Shown here piece after piece: positions 8,202-15,954 of a stretch of 53,007 nt of DNA. Made by a program: the position numbers and the translations under genes. The first letter of the stretch is position 1, and each line of letters begins with the position of its first letter. The notes beneath the pieces were generated by a model. It worked only from the letters and a program-made list of their open reading frames with translations. It was not told the origin of the DNA and did no database searches. Source of the DNA: Nitrospirota bacterium (GTDB lineage Bacteria > Nitrospirota > Thermodesulfovibrionia > Thermodesulfovibrionales > SM23-35); the NCBI GenBank assembly GCA_014859105.1, contig JACUUX010000016.1, forward strand, positions 1 to 53,007. The letters run 5' to 3'.

Positions 8202-9593
8202 ATGTTCGATAATGATACCATAGCAGCCATCTCTACACCTCTTGGTGAAGGTGGGATAGGTATTGTAAGGGTAAGCGGGAAGAATTCTTTAGATATAACA
8301 GACACGATATTTTCCTCCCCGAAGAATAAATCTGTTAAGGACTTGAAATCTTACAGGGTTGTCTACGGCCATATAATCGACCCCTTAACCGGAGAAAATA
8401 TAGATGAAGTACTTTTAACAGTTATGAGATCCCCGTACTCATATACAAGAGAAGACATTGCGGAAATAAACTGTCATGGAGGTATGCTTACACTTAAAAA
8501 GACACTTGAACTTGTTTTGAAACATGGGGCAAGACTTGCAGACCCGGGTGAATTCACGAAAAGGGCGTTTATAAACGGAAGGATAGACCTTAGCCAGGCG
8601 GAGGCTGTTCTTGATCTCATACGGTCTAAGACCGAGGAAAGCAGGAGGATCGCTATAGAACAGCTCCAGGGTGGGGTTTCCGAAAAGATAACGGAATTGA
8701 GAGACAGGCTAATGGAAATCTGTGCTCATGTGGAGGCTTATATAGATTTCCCCGAGGATGAAATTGAGACATCATCCAAGCAGGATATGTTGGAGTTAAC
8801 CAAAACTATCAGCATGGAACTTCTGACTCTTCTTAGAACTTATGATGAAGCTAAATTTTTCAGGGAAGGTCTCTCAACAGCTATAGTCGGGAGACCCAAT
8901 GTGGGCAAATCATCTCTCCTGAATGCACTGCTAAAAAAGAACAGGGCTATAGTAACAGAAGTTCCAGGGACAACAAGAGATATAATAGAAGAGTATCTGA
9001 ATATAAAAGGTCTTCCCCTCAGGATAATGGATACAGCGGGTATTAGAGATGTAAAAGATATTGCTGAAAAAGAAGGCGTCAGAAGAAGTGTAAAAAGTAT
9101 TGAAAATGCAGACCTTATAATTGCCATATTTGACAGAAGCGAGCCTCACCATGTAGAGGATTTAGAGGTTATAGAAAAGATAAAGAATAAAAATATTATT
9201 GTTGTATTTAATAAATGCGACCTTCCGCTTGTCCTTGATAAAAAAATGATTATGTCACGGCTTATGCCTTATACCTCGATTTTTCTTGATATATCTGCAC
9301 TCAGAGGTGACAGGATTGATGAATTAAAAAATAAGATCTTTGAATCTTGCCTTAAGGACTGGAAAGAAGAAAGAGAAGGAGTTGTCATATCAAATCTGAG
9401 ACATAAGATAGCTATTGAAAAGGCTTATGAAGCTATTGACCGGGCTATTCACGCCTTGATTGATACCCAGCCTCTTGAAATTCTTGCATTAGAACTTAGA
9501 GACGCTCTGGATAGGCTTGGGGAGATAGTAGGAATTGTCACAACAGACGATATATTGAACAGAATATTCAACAATTTCTGTATAGGGAAATAA
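8202..9593 (+). CDS. mnmE: tRNA modification GTPase MnmE
   Basis: With MnmG, this protein installs the 5-carboxymethylaminomethyl (or related) group at U34 of tRNAs. It has 463 residues: an N-terminal folate-binding domain (MFDNDTIAAISTPLGEGGIGIVRVSG), a helical domain, and an embedded G domain with GRPNVGKSSLLN (about 229), EVPGTTRD and DTAGIRD, and NKCD. The universal C-terminal FCIGK carries the catalytic cysteine. All motifs are present. It ends the ribosomal/insertase cluster; 200 bp of repeat-containing DNA follow. Confidence 0.97.
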   Translation: MFDNDTIAAISTPLGEGGIGIVRVSGKNSLDITDTIFSSPKNKSVKDLKSYRVVYGHIIDPLTGENIDEVLLTVMRSPYSYTREDIAEINCHGGMLTLKKTLELVLKHGARLADPGEFTKRAFINGRIDLSQAEAVLDLIRSKTEESRRIAIEQLQGGVSEKITELRDRLMEICAHVEAYIDFPEDEIETSSKQDMLELTKTISMELLTLLRTYDEAKFFREGLSTAIVGRPNVGKSSLLNALLKKNRAIVTEVPGTTRDIIEEYLNIKGLPLRIMDTAGIRDVKDIAEKEGVRRSVKSIENADLIIAIFDRSEPHHVEDLEVIEKIKNKNIIVVFNKCDLPLVLDKKMIMSRLMPYTSIFLDISALRGDRIDELKNKIFESCLKDWKEEREGVVISNLRHKIAIEKAYEAIDRAIHALIDTQPLEILALELRDALDRLGEIVGIVTTDDILNRIFNNFCIGK

Positions 9594-9667
9594 AAAGATA
9601 TCACCTGTTGCAAATGATAAAACACAAAATGTAAAATTATGTTGGTCTTTTAAAAGTATTATTGTCG

Positions 9668-9762
9668 CTATTCCCGTATAAACGGGAACCCAGTAAACTC
9701 GTATATGAATTCCTGCTTTTTCGCCTCGGCGAATCAGACGACTTTGACGCAGGAATGACAAA
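9668..9762. repeat. Dispersed palindromic repeat
   Basis: A hairpin around CCCGTATAAACGGG is followed by a GAATTCCTGC...GCAGGAATGAC inverted pair, belonging to the same family of extragenic palindromes as 5200-5300. It occupies most of the gap between mnmE and the next small gene. Nothing else was recognised in 9594-9800. Confidence 0.6.
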
Positions 9763-9800
9763 AATATTTAGCTCCAGATAGTAAACCTTAGGGAGTTTTT

Positions 9801-9995
9801 ATGAAATGTATTCAGGAAAAATTTAAGAAATACTGTAACTGCACATACGAACCATGTGAAAGGAAGAACAGATGCTGTGAATGCCTACATTACCACAGAA
9901 GAATGGGAGAATTACCCGCATGCTTCTTCAATGCAGAATACGAAAAAACCTACGACCGCTCTATAACGAATTTTATAAGAATGTACAAAAAGTAA
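9801..9995 (+). CDS. Small Cys-rich cytosolic protein (DUF6485-like)
   Basis: A 64-residue protein with seven cysteines in its first 30 residues (MKCIQEKFKKYCNCTYEPCERKN then RCCECLHYHR) and one later in LPACFFNAEYEKTYDRS. The pattern resembles the small DUF6485 proteins, which probably bind a metal; the function is unknown. No signal peptide. GGGAG lies seven bases before the ATG. It stands alone. Confidence 0.75.
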   Translation: MKCIQEKFKKYCNCTYEPCERKNRCCECLHYHRRMGELPACFFNAEYEKTYDRSITNFIRMYKK

Positions 9996-10084
9996 CAACC
10001 CTTTCTGTAGGTTGCATCTTTCGCTCATGATATAATTATGCTGAGTACAACCAGATAGTTAATGAATGCACAGGTGACAGGGTT

Positions 10085-10420
10085 ATGATAAAAGGTCGGT
10101 ACGGTGGTCCCCAGAGACGAAGAAGTCCACGTTATGAGAAGAGATTTCGGGCAACATTAGAATATGAAGGTAAAATCTATGAAATTAGAACTATTGATAT
10201 TTCAGCACACGGTGTTCTTATCCCACGACGTCTACCGCCACCTATTGGGACTCATATTAAATTGACTCTATCACTCAGAGACGAAACTTCTATATTTGAG
10301 GGGGTTGTTATAAGGCATGCAATCAGCTTCTTTAACGGAGTAAAAACTGTCTGTATAGGGATCGACATTTCTTCACCTGAGTATCAAGAATTTGTAAAGG
10401 ATAAGATTTTAATTGCTTAA
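10085..10420 (+). CDS. PilZ-domain protein
   Basis: A 111-residue, single-domain PilZ protein. The basic N-terminal RRRSPRYEKRF segment corresponds to the RxxxR c-di-GMP-binding motif. DISAHGVLI corresponds to the D/NxSxxG motif about 30 residues later, and beta-strand sequence follows to the end. Both ligand-binding parts are present, so c-di-GMP binding is likely. Such proteins act as adaptors in motility or surface attachment. No partner gene is adjacent. AGGG lies a few bases upstream of the ATG. Confidence 0.85.
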   Translation: MIKGRYGGPQRRRSPRYEKRFRATLEYEGKIYEIRTIDISAHGVLIPRRLPPPIGTHIKLTLSLRDETSIFEGVVIRHAISFFNGVKTVCIGIDISSPEYQEFVKDKILIA

Positions 10421-10539
10421 TCTAACTGGCAAGTAGCTTCACTCCTTCCTTTAACAAACTCCCATTGGATTGCCCGAGGAGAGCAATAATCCACATAGGA
10501 AGTCACTCCATGCTTCTCAGCCAGTCGAAGTATGGAATA

Positions 10540-10675
10540 AACTGGATTGAGAGAAACTCAGGAACTACTACTACGCTCTATGAGGTAACCTGTGGCAACG
10601 ATACCTTCGTTGCCGTGGGTGGCACACGATACTGACCTCTTCTGATGGAATGAATTGGATTGTAAGAAGATCACA
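10540..10675 (+). pseudogene. Fragment of a BNR/sialidase-type repeat protein
   Basis: Reading from 10540 gives NWIERNSGTTTTLYEVTCGN then DTFVAVGG; after a one-base shift it continues TILTSSDGMNWIVRR. This is the repeated unit (GxFVAVGxxGTILTSSDGxNWxxR) of secreted BNR-repeat proteins. Only about 1.3 units survive, with a frameshift and no start, so it is a gene remnant. The rest of 10421-10790 holds only scattered short frames. Confidence 0.65.
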
Positions 10676-10820
10676 ACCGGAAACTAAGGAAGCTCGATAA
10701 ATTTTATTCTCCATAAGTCCCCGTGCGTATTTCGAATAAAAATCTCCAAAATTTGAGGTTCTAAATACTTGTTTTTTAACAGGTGTTGCAAACAACCTGA
10801 AAAATCAGCCTTGTTTACCT

Positions 10821-11030
10821 TTAGGAATGCTTTAAAAAAGGACAATTTTTATGATTTGAACTCCTGCAATATTCCTTAACCATAAACTCAAGAACTACGC
10901 TTGATTTTCCAATAAGACAGCATGCCATGTGCCATTCTCTTAAATGCGGGCACACCATAGAATCATTTTGTGGCATTTTGTATTCTTCGGAATTCTTGAA
11001 TTTGTCTTTTAACAGAGTGTTTTCTCTCAA
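10821..11030 (-). CDS. Small Cys-rich protein, function unknown
   Basis: A 69-residue protein with CPHLREWHMACC (cysteines about 15 residues apart) and EYCRSSNHKNCPFLK. This is a C-x-C/H pattern typical of small metal-binding proteins seen in deltaproteobacterial and Nitrospirota-like genomes. It starts with TTG immediately after the stop of the upstream gene, whose last codons (GAGGAGGGA) would serve as its ribosome-binding site. The two genes are therefore probably co-translated. An internal ATG (MPQNDSMV) is the alternative start. No function is assigned. Confidence 0.6.
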   Translation of the reverse strand: MRENTLLKDKFKNSEEYKMPQNDSMVCPHLREWHMACCLIGKSSVVLEFMVKEYCRSSNHKNCPFLKHS

Positions 11031-11035
11031 AATTC

Positions 11036-11230
11036 TTATCCCTCCTCAATGATTGGTATTACAAGAGTCCTTATCTGTTCCGACGTTATCGGCGTCATCT
11101 TTGGATGGGCGTGATTATGATGAAATAAACTTACCTCTGTAATTTTCTCAGTGGCCCAATCACTATTTTCTGTTTCAACCTTAACCGAAAAATTGCAGCC
11201 TTGAGCAGGACAATTGAAAACATATTGCAT
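11036..11230 (-). CDS. DUF1059-like small Cys/His protein
   Basis: The protein has 64 residues from the ATG at 11230, chosen because AAAGGAGG lies about six bases upstream; an in-frame ATG at 11269 has no such site. It begins MQYVFNCPAQGCNFSVKVE and has a central HHNHAH cluster followed by a helical tail. The C-x4-C plus H-x-H arrangement resembles DUF1059, small putative metal-binding proteins of unknown role. First gene of a two-gene unit inside the 19-bp inverted repeats. Confidence 0.65.
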   Translation of the reverse strand: MQYVFNCPAQGCNFSVKVETENSDWATEKITEVSLFHHNHAHPKMTPITSEQIRTLVIPIIEEG

Positions 11231-11379
11231 GGCAGCCTCCTTTGTGAGTAACTTTATAATGTTATTCATATCATTAAGTTTAATTTTAGATATTTAACTT
11301 AAGAAATCAATCCTACCTGCGTAGGAGACATAAATTATTCTTTCATGAAGTAAGAGGTAAATAAGACAGATTTTTCAGG

Positions 11380-11589
11380 TTGTTTGCTCCCTCTACCATT
11401 GATCGCTTTTCCTCAGCACCCCAGCGCCGTCTCCGCTGGTCTGAGGTAATGACTTCCACCGGACTCATATCCCTCCTCTTCTTGGCTGTCGTCATATATC
11501 TAAATCTAAGACTGCAACTTATTTCGGGTTTCTACAATGTCCGGGTTAAACGGGGGCTACTTCAGTATGAGCACAAAGGAAACAAATAA
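11380..11589 (+). CDS. Short doubtful reading frame with one hydrophobic segment
   Basis: A frame of 69 codons beginning at a TTG within the right inverted repeat. It includes one predicted transmembrane stretch (LISLLFLAVVIYLNL) after an Arg/Ser-rich start. No ribosome-binding site was seen and no family recognised, so it may be a remnant or not a gene. The surrounding gap 11590-11930 contains no other frame of interest apart from a good AGGGAGG site that belongs to the next gene. Confidence 0.2.
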   Translation: MFAPSTIDRFSSAPQRRLRWSEVMTSTGLISLLFLAVVIYLNLRLQLISGFYNVRVKRGLLQYEHKGNK

Positions 11590-11930
11590 ACCGCTTAGAA
11601 TAAATCTATTAGGCTAACCTTTATCAAGGAAATCAATTTTTATCGAATTAATGCAACAGTGAAGCTTTGTAGAAGGTAGCAGATAGAAAAATAGCATGTT
11701 ACCTTCGGGGTGAAAGATGCACAGTATTCCAGAGAGGTCTAAAGGGCAACCCTCCTTCATGAATTTCACGTTTCAAAAATAGCACAAATAGTGTAAATTA
11801 AAAACGGAAATCTATAGATGGAATATTAGAATCTGTTTCAGATAACATCGCAAAGGAGGTGGTTGTTAGGAAACTGGTGGATGTTAATATGTGTTGAATT
11901 TACCAGAATATTTTTCAGGGAGGTAGAATC

Positions 11931-12449
11931 ATGAAAAAATTAATTTCCTTTTTGTTGATTATGGCATTTGTTTTAACATTTTCATCTATCTGTGCAGCGC
12001 AAGAATCTTCGCTCGGCCGTGGCAATATCGCAGTGAAAGTGAGTTATATCAGCTTCACTGAAGACGATGATACGGGCGTCTATGCTGGACTTGAAGGATA
12101 TGGCGAAATAAGACCGAACTTATACCTCGGTGCGGAGGTGGGATACGCCAATTCAATTAGTGAGGCAGATATTTTTGTTCCGGTTGAGTTAAACCTGAAA
12201 TACGCAATAAAAGCCGCACCTGACTTTGTCATCGGCCTGGGTGCCGGCGGCTCTTATATTTATGTTGATCAAGAACACACTGGAAACGATTGGCTATTTG
12301 GCGCACAATTCTTCATGGACTTGAACTACATAATAGATAAATTTTTCATAGGTATCAATGCAAAATATCAACTAACTGAGCATTTCAAAGATTCAAACAT
12401 TGATTTCAACAACTGGAGACTCGGCGGGCAGATAGGCGTAATGTTCTGA
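11931..12449 (+). CDS. Outer-membrane beta-barrel protein
   Basis: A 172-residue exported protein with a classical Sec signal peptide (MKKLISFLLIMAFVLTFSSICAAQ, cleavage near residue 23). It is followed by alternating beta-strand sequence (GNIAVKVSYISF, LYLGAEVGYAN, FVIGLGAGGSYIYV, FFIGINAKYQLTEHF) and ends WRLGGQIGVMF, with the terminal aromatic residue used for BAM insertion. It resembles small OmpW/OmpA-type eight-strand barrels of unknown role. GGGAGG lies seven bases before the ATG and a terminator follows. Confidence 0.85.
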   Translation: MKKLISFLLIMAFVLTFSSICAAQESSLGRGNIAVKVSYISFTEDDDTGVYAGLEGYGEIRPNLYLGAEVGYANSISEADIFVPVELNLKYAIKAAPDFVIGLGAGGSYIYVDQEHTGNDWLFGAQFFMDLNYIIDKFFIGINAKYQLTEHFKDSNIDFNNWRLGGQIGVMF

Positions 12450-12465
12450 GTTTTCTGACAATTTG

Positions 12466-12497
12466 AGGCAGATCCATCATATTTGGCTCTGCTTTTT
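12466..12497 (+). terminator. Intrinsic terminator after the barrel gene
   Basis: An 8-bp stem with one mismatch (GCAGATCC with GGCTCTGC, loop of nine) is followed directly by TTTTT, 18 bp after the stop codon of the outer-membrane protein. Confidence 0.6.
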
Positions 12498-12642
12498 AAA
12501 TATGATAATTGAACCTTAGACCCCACACGATTGCTCGGGATCCATAGTGATTCCTCTTCAGCGAAAGGAAGGAGAAAGGAATACTTGAAAGTGTTTCTTA
12601 AAGACTTGGATTTGATTAAGATCGTGCAATTAATCCAAACAA

Positions 12643-13230
12643 TTGCCTTCGGTCCGAAAGGTGAACATTACGGGTAGTAACAGCATATCCAGTCCTCCGC
12701 AAAACCTCACCGTCTATCCTAAGGTAGTCTATAGTGTAAAAGAAATGATGTCAGAGGGCAAAGCTGTATTAGAGGGTTACTTTAGTGGAGGCGAGTATGA
12801 TCCCATATTTATTGATAAACCGATTACTGCACTTGGTGATGCAGCTTACTTCAAGATATTAGATTATATTGTCCAAATTGGCACTAATTTAGAGAAATAA
12901 CCACGAGCGCCTGAGCATTTAGACGAAGAAGGCTTAAGGGACTATTTTCTGTCATTTCTGAACGTTGTTTCCAGAAGCCACTCTGCTACAGGAGAGGCTT
13001 TCAACAAGAAGAACGAACAGATATCCCAGTTCAAGACATGGATGGTAATAACATATTTATCACAGAATGTAAGCTTTGGAAGGGGAGTTCAAAGTTAAAT
13101 GAGACGATCAATCGATTATTAGAGCGGTATGTGCGTTGGAGAGATCACTATCCTGAAAGTTTGATATCAAGTGCTGAGGTACTCGATAACTGCTACAATT
13201 CTGCTACATCCGGAGCTATAAATAATTGAC
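12643..13230 (+). pseudogene. Broken PD-(D/E)XK nuclease-like gene
   Basis: The first segment ends AAYFKILDYIVQIGTNLEK, then meets an in-frame TAA at 12898. The same frame continues EHLDEEGLRDYFLSFLN and ATGEAFNKK. After a one-base shift near 13012 it becomes TDIPVQDMDGNNIFITECK and LWKG, ending LLERYVRWRDHY. Together these match a family whose C-terminal half reads LRDxxLxxLN, ATGExFN, TDI, xNxFIxECKxWxG and QLLxYxTWRD, with the PD-(D/E)XK catalytic residues in TDI and ECK. One nonsense codon and one frameshift make this a pseudogene unless recoded. It lies immediately left of the tRNA-Leu target. A short upstream frame (12580-12650) may be more of its 5' end. Confidence 0.7.
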
Positions 13231-13255
13231 CAAATTCCAGAAAATACTTTAAAAT
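13226..13255 (+). promoter_or_regulatory. Original promoter of the split tRNA-Leu gene
   Basis: TTGACC (13226-13231), an 18-nt spacer and TAAAAT (13250-13255) lie seven bases before the tRNA 5' end at 13263. It now drives only the orphaned 5' half of the tRNA and then runs into element 1. Confidence 0.6.
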
Positions 13256-13262
13256 CAAGCGT

Positions 13263-13301
13263 GCCGGTGTGGTGGAATTGGCAGACGCGCCGGACTCAAA
13301 A
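13263..13301 (+). other. Orphan 5' half of tRNA-Leu, left attachment site
   Basis: The 39 bases are identical to the first 39 bases of the complete tRNA-Leu(CAA) at 27844, stopping exactly after the anticodon loop CTCAAAA (13295-13301). The sequence then diverges into element 1. It is preceded by a tRNA-type promoter, so this is taken to be the original chromosomal 5' half, now attL of element 1. Confidence 0.9.
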
Positions 13302-13369
13302 AAATATACAACCTACGGTTGAAAACACTTTCTGGATTGCCTGCTTGTTATTTGCTCGCATTTCTGCAT

Positions 13370-14362
13370 TCAATAGGGAAGTTTATCCACTGCCTCTTGA
13401 AGATGTTTTTGCGATAGGTGCGCATAAACCAGAGTTGTATTAAAAGAGCCATGACCTAGTAGTTCCTGGACCGTCCTGAGGTCGACCCCGGCCATAACTA
13501 ACTGACTTGCAAAAGTATGTCTGAGATCATGCGGCCTGATGTGGTCATACCCTGCTTTTTTTAAATAAAACTTTATCTGTCTTGCCATCTGCTCGCCTGA
13601 CACTCCTATAATCCTGCCAACGCCTCGATCGTATTCATTTAAAATTTCTCTTAGCTTTGAACAGATCGGAACCATGCGAGTTTTGTAGCCCTTTCCTTTT
13701 AAAATAATAAACTCATTTTTTATGTCAGCCCAGGTTAAATTATTAATTTCTCTCCGGCGAGCTCCGGTATAAATATAAAGAGCAAAGATAAGCCGGTACC
13801 GCTTATTGTCTCCTATCACTTCGAATGTTTTTTCGATTTGAGGGATAGAAAGAAATCGGGGAGGATCTTTGTGATATTTAATTTGCTTGAATCCCCTCAG
13901 GGGATTCTCTTTAAGATAATTCCACGCTGCGGCTACGGAGAAAGCAGCTTTGATTGTCCTTATCTCGATGTTTATTGTAGACGGCTTATTCTTTCGCTGC
14001 CGGCAATAATCAATATGTGTCTCCATGTCTCGCATTGTGATAGATGTTAATTGTCGCCTCTTTTCAACCGCCTGCATGAATTTATCGAGAGAGAGCTTAG
14101 CGCGTTCGTACGTTCCCCATGCCCTGTTTTTTTCCGCCCAAGATAAATATTCTTCGCAGAAATCTTCAACGGTTTTAGAGGGAATTTTATCCAGCAATAT
14201 AAGCTTACCGAGCAGCGCCTCTCGCTGTATCAACTTAAATCTTGAGCGAGCTTCGCGTTCATCTTTTGTTTTTAGAGATCTCCATGTTCCCCGGTTTATT
14301 TCTGAGTACCAGATTCCATTGGATCTCCTGAATAATCGCATTGAGAATTTAAGCATGTTCAT
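13370..14362 (-). CDS. int: Tyrosine recombinase, integrase of element 1
   Basis: A 330-residue phage-type integrase with an N-terminal arm-binding/SAM-like core-binding domain (about 1-150) and a C-terminal catalytic domain. The catalytic residues are R202 (TGAR), H278 and R281 (HDLRH), H304 (LLGHGS) and the nucleophile Y313 (VYAHL); the set is complete. It lies 70 bp from the left attachment site and reads toward it, as integrases usually do. Its ATG overlaps the stop of the excisionase-type gene upstream (ATGA), so the two are coupled. It presumably recombines at the anticodon-loop core CTCAAAA. Confidence 0.95.
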   Translation of the reverse strand: MNMLKFSMRLFRRSNGIWYSEINRGTWRSLKTKDEREARSRFKLIQREALLGKLILLDKIPSKTVEDFCEEYLSWAEKNRAWGTYERAKLSLDKFMQAVEKRRQLTSITMRDMETHIDYCRQRKNKPSTINIEIRTIKAAFSVAAAWNYLKENPLRGFKQIKYHKDPPRFLSIPQIEKTFEVIGDNKRYRLIFALYIYTGARRREINNLTWADIKNEFIILKGKGYKTRMVPICSKLREILNEYDRGVGRIIGVSGEQMARQIKFYLKKAGYDHIRPHDLRHTFASQLVMAGVDLRTVQELLGHGSFNTTLVYAHLSQKHLQEAVDKLPY

Positions 14363-14583
14363 TTAAAAGATTTCAAGAAATCTTTTACGATAACGCTTTT
14401 AAATTCCACAAAGGCATCCAACGATTCCTTCGGGATCAGATATCTCCTTCCAACCCTTACGACCCGGATCTCGCCTTCATCAATAAGCCGTTTAAGTGTA
14501 GTCCAGGAAAGGCCGATGTAATAACAGGCCTCGCCTGGGCTAAAAATGGTCCGGCCCTCTTCCGGTTTTGTTTTTTTAATCAC
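14359..14583 (-). CDS. Excisionase-type helix-turn-helix protein
   Basis: A 74-residue protein with a MerR/excisionase winged HTH (HTH_17 type): FSPGEACYYIGLSWTTLKRLIDEGEIRVVRVGRRYLIPKESLDAFV. Its start is GTG, overlapping the stop of the gene upstream (GTGA), and its stop overlaps the integrase start. It is therefore the likely recombination-directionality factor for the adjacent integrase, a role inferred from family and context. Confidence 0.8.
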   Translation of the reverse strand: MIKKTKPEEGRTIFSPGEACYYIGLSWTTLKRLIDEGEIRVVRVGRRYLIPKESLDAFVEFKSVIVKDFLKSFK

Positions 14584-15038
14584 AGAGGGCGCAGACCGCC
14601 TTTAGTGAAATCCACGGGGAACGCCGAATTCGCTTCTTCCGTTTTTTCAGATGCCTGCCCTGGATCCTCGGCCCCTGAGGATGTTTTTGTTTTTTCTTCC
14701 AGCGGGGTAAGATCCGCAAAAAAAATGTACATGCTTTGCCATAAAGTGAGATTTAATATTCGTTCCATTTCTTCGCCGGAGGTAAAAATTATCCCGATTT
14801 TAGAAAGCACATCAAGAAAATCCCGCAGGCGAAATCGATTCGCAAGGGCGGCGATCTCTTCCGCATTACCGATGTTTTGAAAATATTTTACTCCCTCGAT
14901 TTTAAGGAGGCGTCTCCTGAAAACTTCCAGCTCCTTGATATGTGCCTCCTGTCCGGCAATCATCTCTTTTGAAGTGTTAATTTTTGCTTCTTCGGTCCTG
15001 ATTTCTTCTTTGAGGCCCTCGATTTTGTTTTCCAGCAT
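14580..15038 (-). CDS. Coiled-coil protein of unknown function
   Basis: A 152-residue acidic protein with a long N-terminal coiled coil (about 1-50, heptad-like LKEEIRTEEAKINTSKEMIAGQEAHIKELE), a globular middle and a low-complexity Ser/Glu-rich tail. AGGAGG lies eight bases before the ATG. It is the first gene in a coupled run with the excisionase-type gene and the integrase. I do not recognise the family; the position suggests an accessory regulator of integration or excision. Confidence 0.6.
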   Translation of the reverse strand: MLENKIEGLKEEIRTEEAKINTSKEMIAGQEAHIKELEVFRRRLLKIEGVKYFQNIGNAEEIAALANRFRLRDFLDVLSKIGIIFTSGEEMERILNLTLWQSMYIFFADLTPLEEKTKTSSGAEDPGQASEKTEEANSAFPVDFTKGGLRPL

Positions 15039-15235
15039 TTTGTTACCTCCTGTTTTTGAATTTTTTTAATTCCCCTTAAAAAGGGGGCCTGCCGCCGGCG
15101 GCAGGCCCGAGTTAAAGGAGTACCCCCGATGAAGACTCCTGGCAGCTCTCCCTGCATCAGGCTGCCAAGACCACGTAAGACGGAGGTCTTTACTGGTCGT
15201 CGCCTACCAGCTTTCTTACGCGGCAGTCGACTCAT
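14960..15235 (-). CDS. Doubtful Arg/Lys-rich reading frame
   Basis: A 91-codon frame starting MSRLPRKKAGRRRPVKT. Its ATG overlaps the stop of the preceding gene (ATGA), which favours translation. However, its second half runs through a 24-bp perfect palindrome (15085-15108) and then overlaps the well-supported gene at 14580-15038 by 79 bp. It may be real only at its 5' part, or not at all. No family recognised. Confidence 0.3.
   Translation of the reverse strand: MSRLPRKKAGRRRPVKTSVLRGLGSLMQGELPGVFIGGTPLTRACRRRQAPFLRGIKKIQKQEVTKCWKTKSRASKKKSGPKKQKLTLQKR
15085..15108. repeat. 24-bp perfect GC-rich palindrome
   Basis: GGGCCTGCCGCC at 15085-15096 is followed directly by its exact inverse complement. 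On the minus strand it is followed by CCCTTTTTAAGG, so it could act as a terminator for the gene at 15232-15486. Its GC content contrasts strongly with the AT-rich surroundings. Confidence 0.5.
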
Positions 15236-15486
15236 TTTTGAAGACTTAAAAGATATTCGTACAATGAAGATCCGAATCTCTTTTGAATCTCAGTTTCAAG
15301 TTTTCGGTTTGCGATCTCTTTGTCTTTAATCGAAGTAATCTCGTATCGATTCCCGGCTTTGTCTTTTACGACCAAAATAGGCAGACGACCCCCAGCGTCC
15401 TTTTTGGCTTCGCCGTAAAGGTCGACAAGCTTCCGTGGTAGCCTGGTGTCCACGTGGAAACAAAACGGTTTATAAAGATCATTCAT
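15232..15486 (-). CDS. Small hypothetical protein of element 1
   Basis: An 84-residue protein (MNDLYKPFCFHVDTRLPRKL through LYEYLLSLQK) with mixed alpha/beta character and a charged C-terminal helix. AAGGAGA lies six bases before the ATG, supporting translation. It is the first gene after the putative origin region and precedes the integrase unit. No family recognised. Confidence 0.55.
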   Translation of the reverse strand: MNDLYKPFCFHVDTRLPRKLVDLYGEAKKDAGGRLPILVVKDKAGNRYEITSIKDKEIANRKLETEIQKRFGSSLYEYLLSLQK

Positions 15487-15520
15487 ACTATCTCCTTTTT
15501 ATTTTTATGTATATATCATA

Positions 15521-15954
15521 AAAAAGTGGTAGTAAGTGGTAGTACGACTACCACTTGTACTCCACCGTAGATTGGCTATTATCAACACTTACTACCACTA
15601 CTCCACTTTTTGATGTTTTTTCTATCTAGCATTTTAAGATTGAAACTGATCCACGACGGACCAGGGGATAATAAACATTCTAAAAAATATATAGTGGTGG
15701 TATATATCCCTATCGAGGTAAGGGAGGTAAGGGAGGCAAGTATAGCGTTTAACTTATTGAAATATATATATTTTCCCCTTACCTTAAAATCAAAAAAACC
15801 AAAATAAAAGGTAAGAGAAAAGGTAAGGGGCAAAATTAAGGTAAAAAAATCCTTACCTCCCTTACCTTTTTCATTACCTCTTTTTATATAAAAAAGTAAG
15901 GCGCAATGTGTTGATAGACTTAGCTTTGTGTTAATCCTTACCTCCCTTACCTTC
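15521..15954. other. Iteron-rich region, putative replication origin of element 1
   Basis: Two sets of short repeats flank an AT-rich core. GTGGTAGTA-type units occur at 15526-15544 (two direct) and in inverse orientation at about 15546-15555 and 15587-15606. GGTAAGG-type units occur at 15715-15736 (two direct), 15776-15785, 15809-15831 (two), 15838-15844, 15851-15878 (three inverse) and 15936-15954 (two inverse). The last pair lies inside the 3' end of the primase gene. Between them is AT-rich DNA (about 15745-15775). Iterons next to a primase/helicase gene are the usual layout of satellite and plasmid origins. Function is inferred; I see no convincing gene here. Confidence 0.5.

Larger units (their letters stand above)
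10788..11387. repeat. 600-bp cassette bounded by 19-bp perfect inverted repeats
   Basis: GCAAACAACCTGAAAAATC at 10788-10806 has its exact inverse complement GATTTTTCAGGTTGTTTGC at 11369-11387. The two small Cys/His proteins at 10821-11230 lie between them and nothing else does. The left copy is itself an imperfect palindrome. There is no transposase inside; the arrangement could be a non-autonomous mobile unit or a pair of regulatory sites. Target-site duplications are not obvious. Confidence 0.5.

Noticed and set aside
10571-10795. 74-codon minus-strand frame beginning in the left 19-bp repeat
   Set aside because: It overlaps the BNR-type remnant on the other strand, has no ribosome-binding site and no recognisable family; its start merely reflects the repeat sequence TTGTTTGC.
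15521-15954. CRISPR array
   Set aside because: The repeats are 7-10 bp, occur in both orientations and have no uniform spacers; no cas genes were seen in the window.
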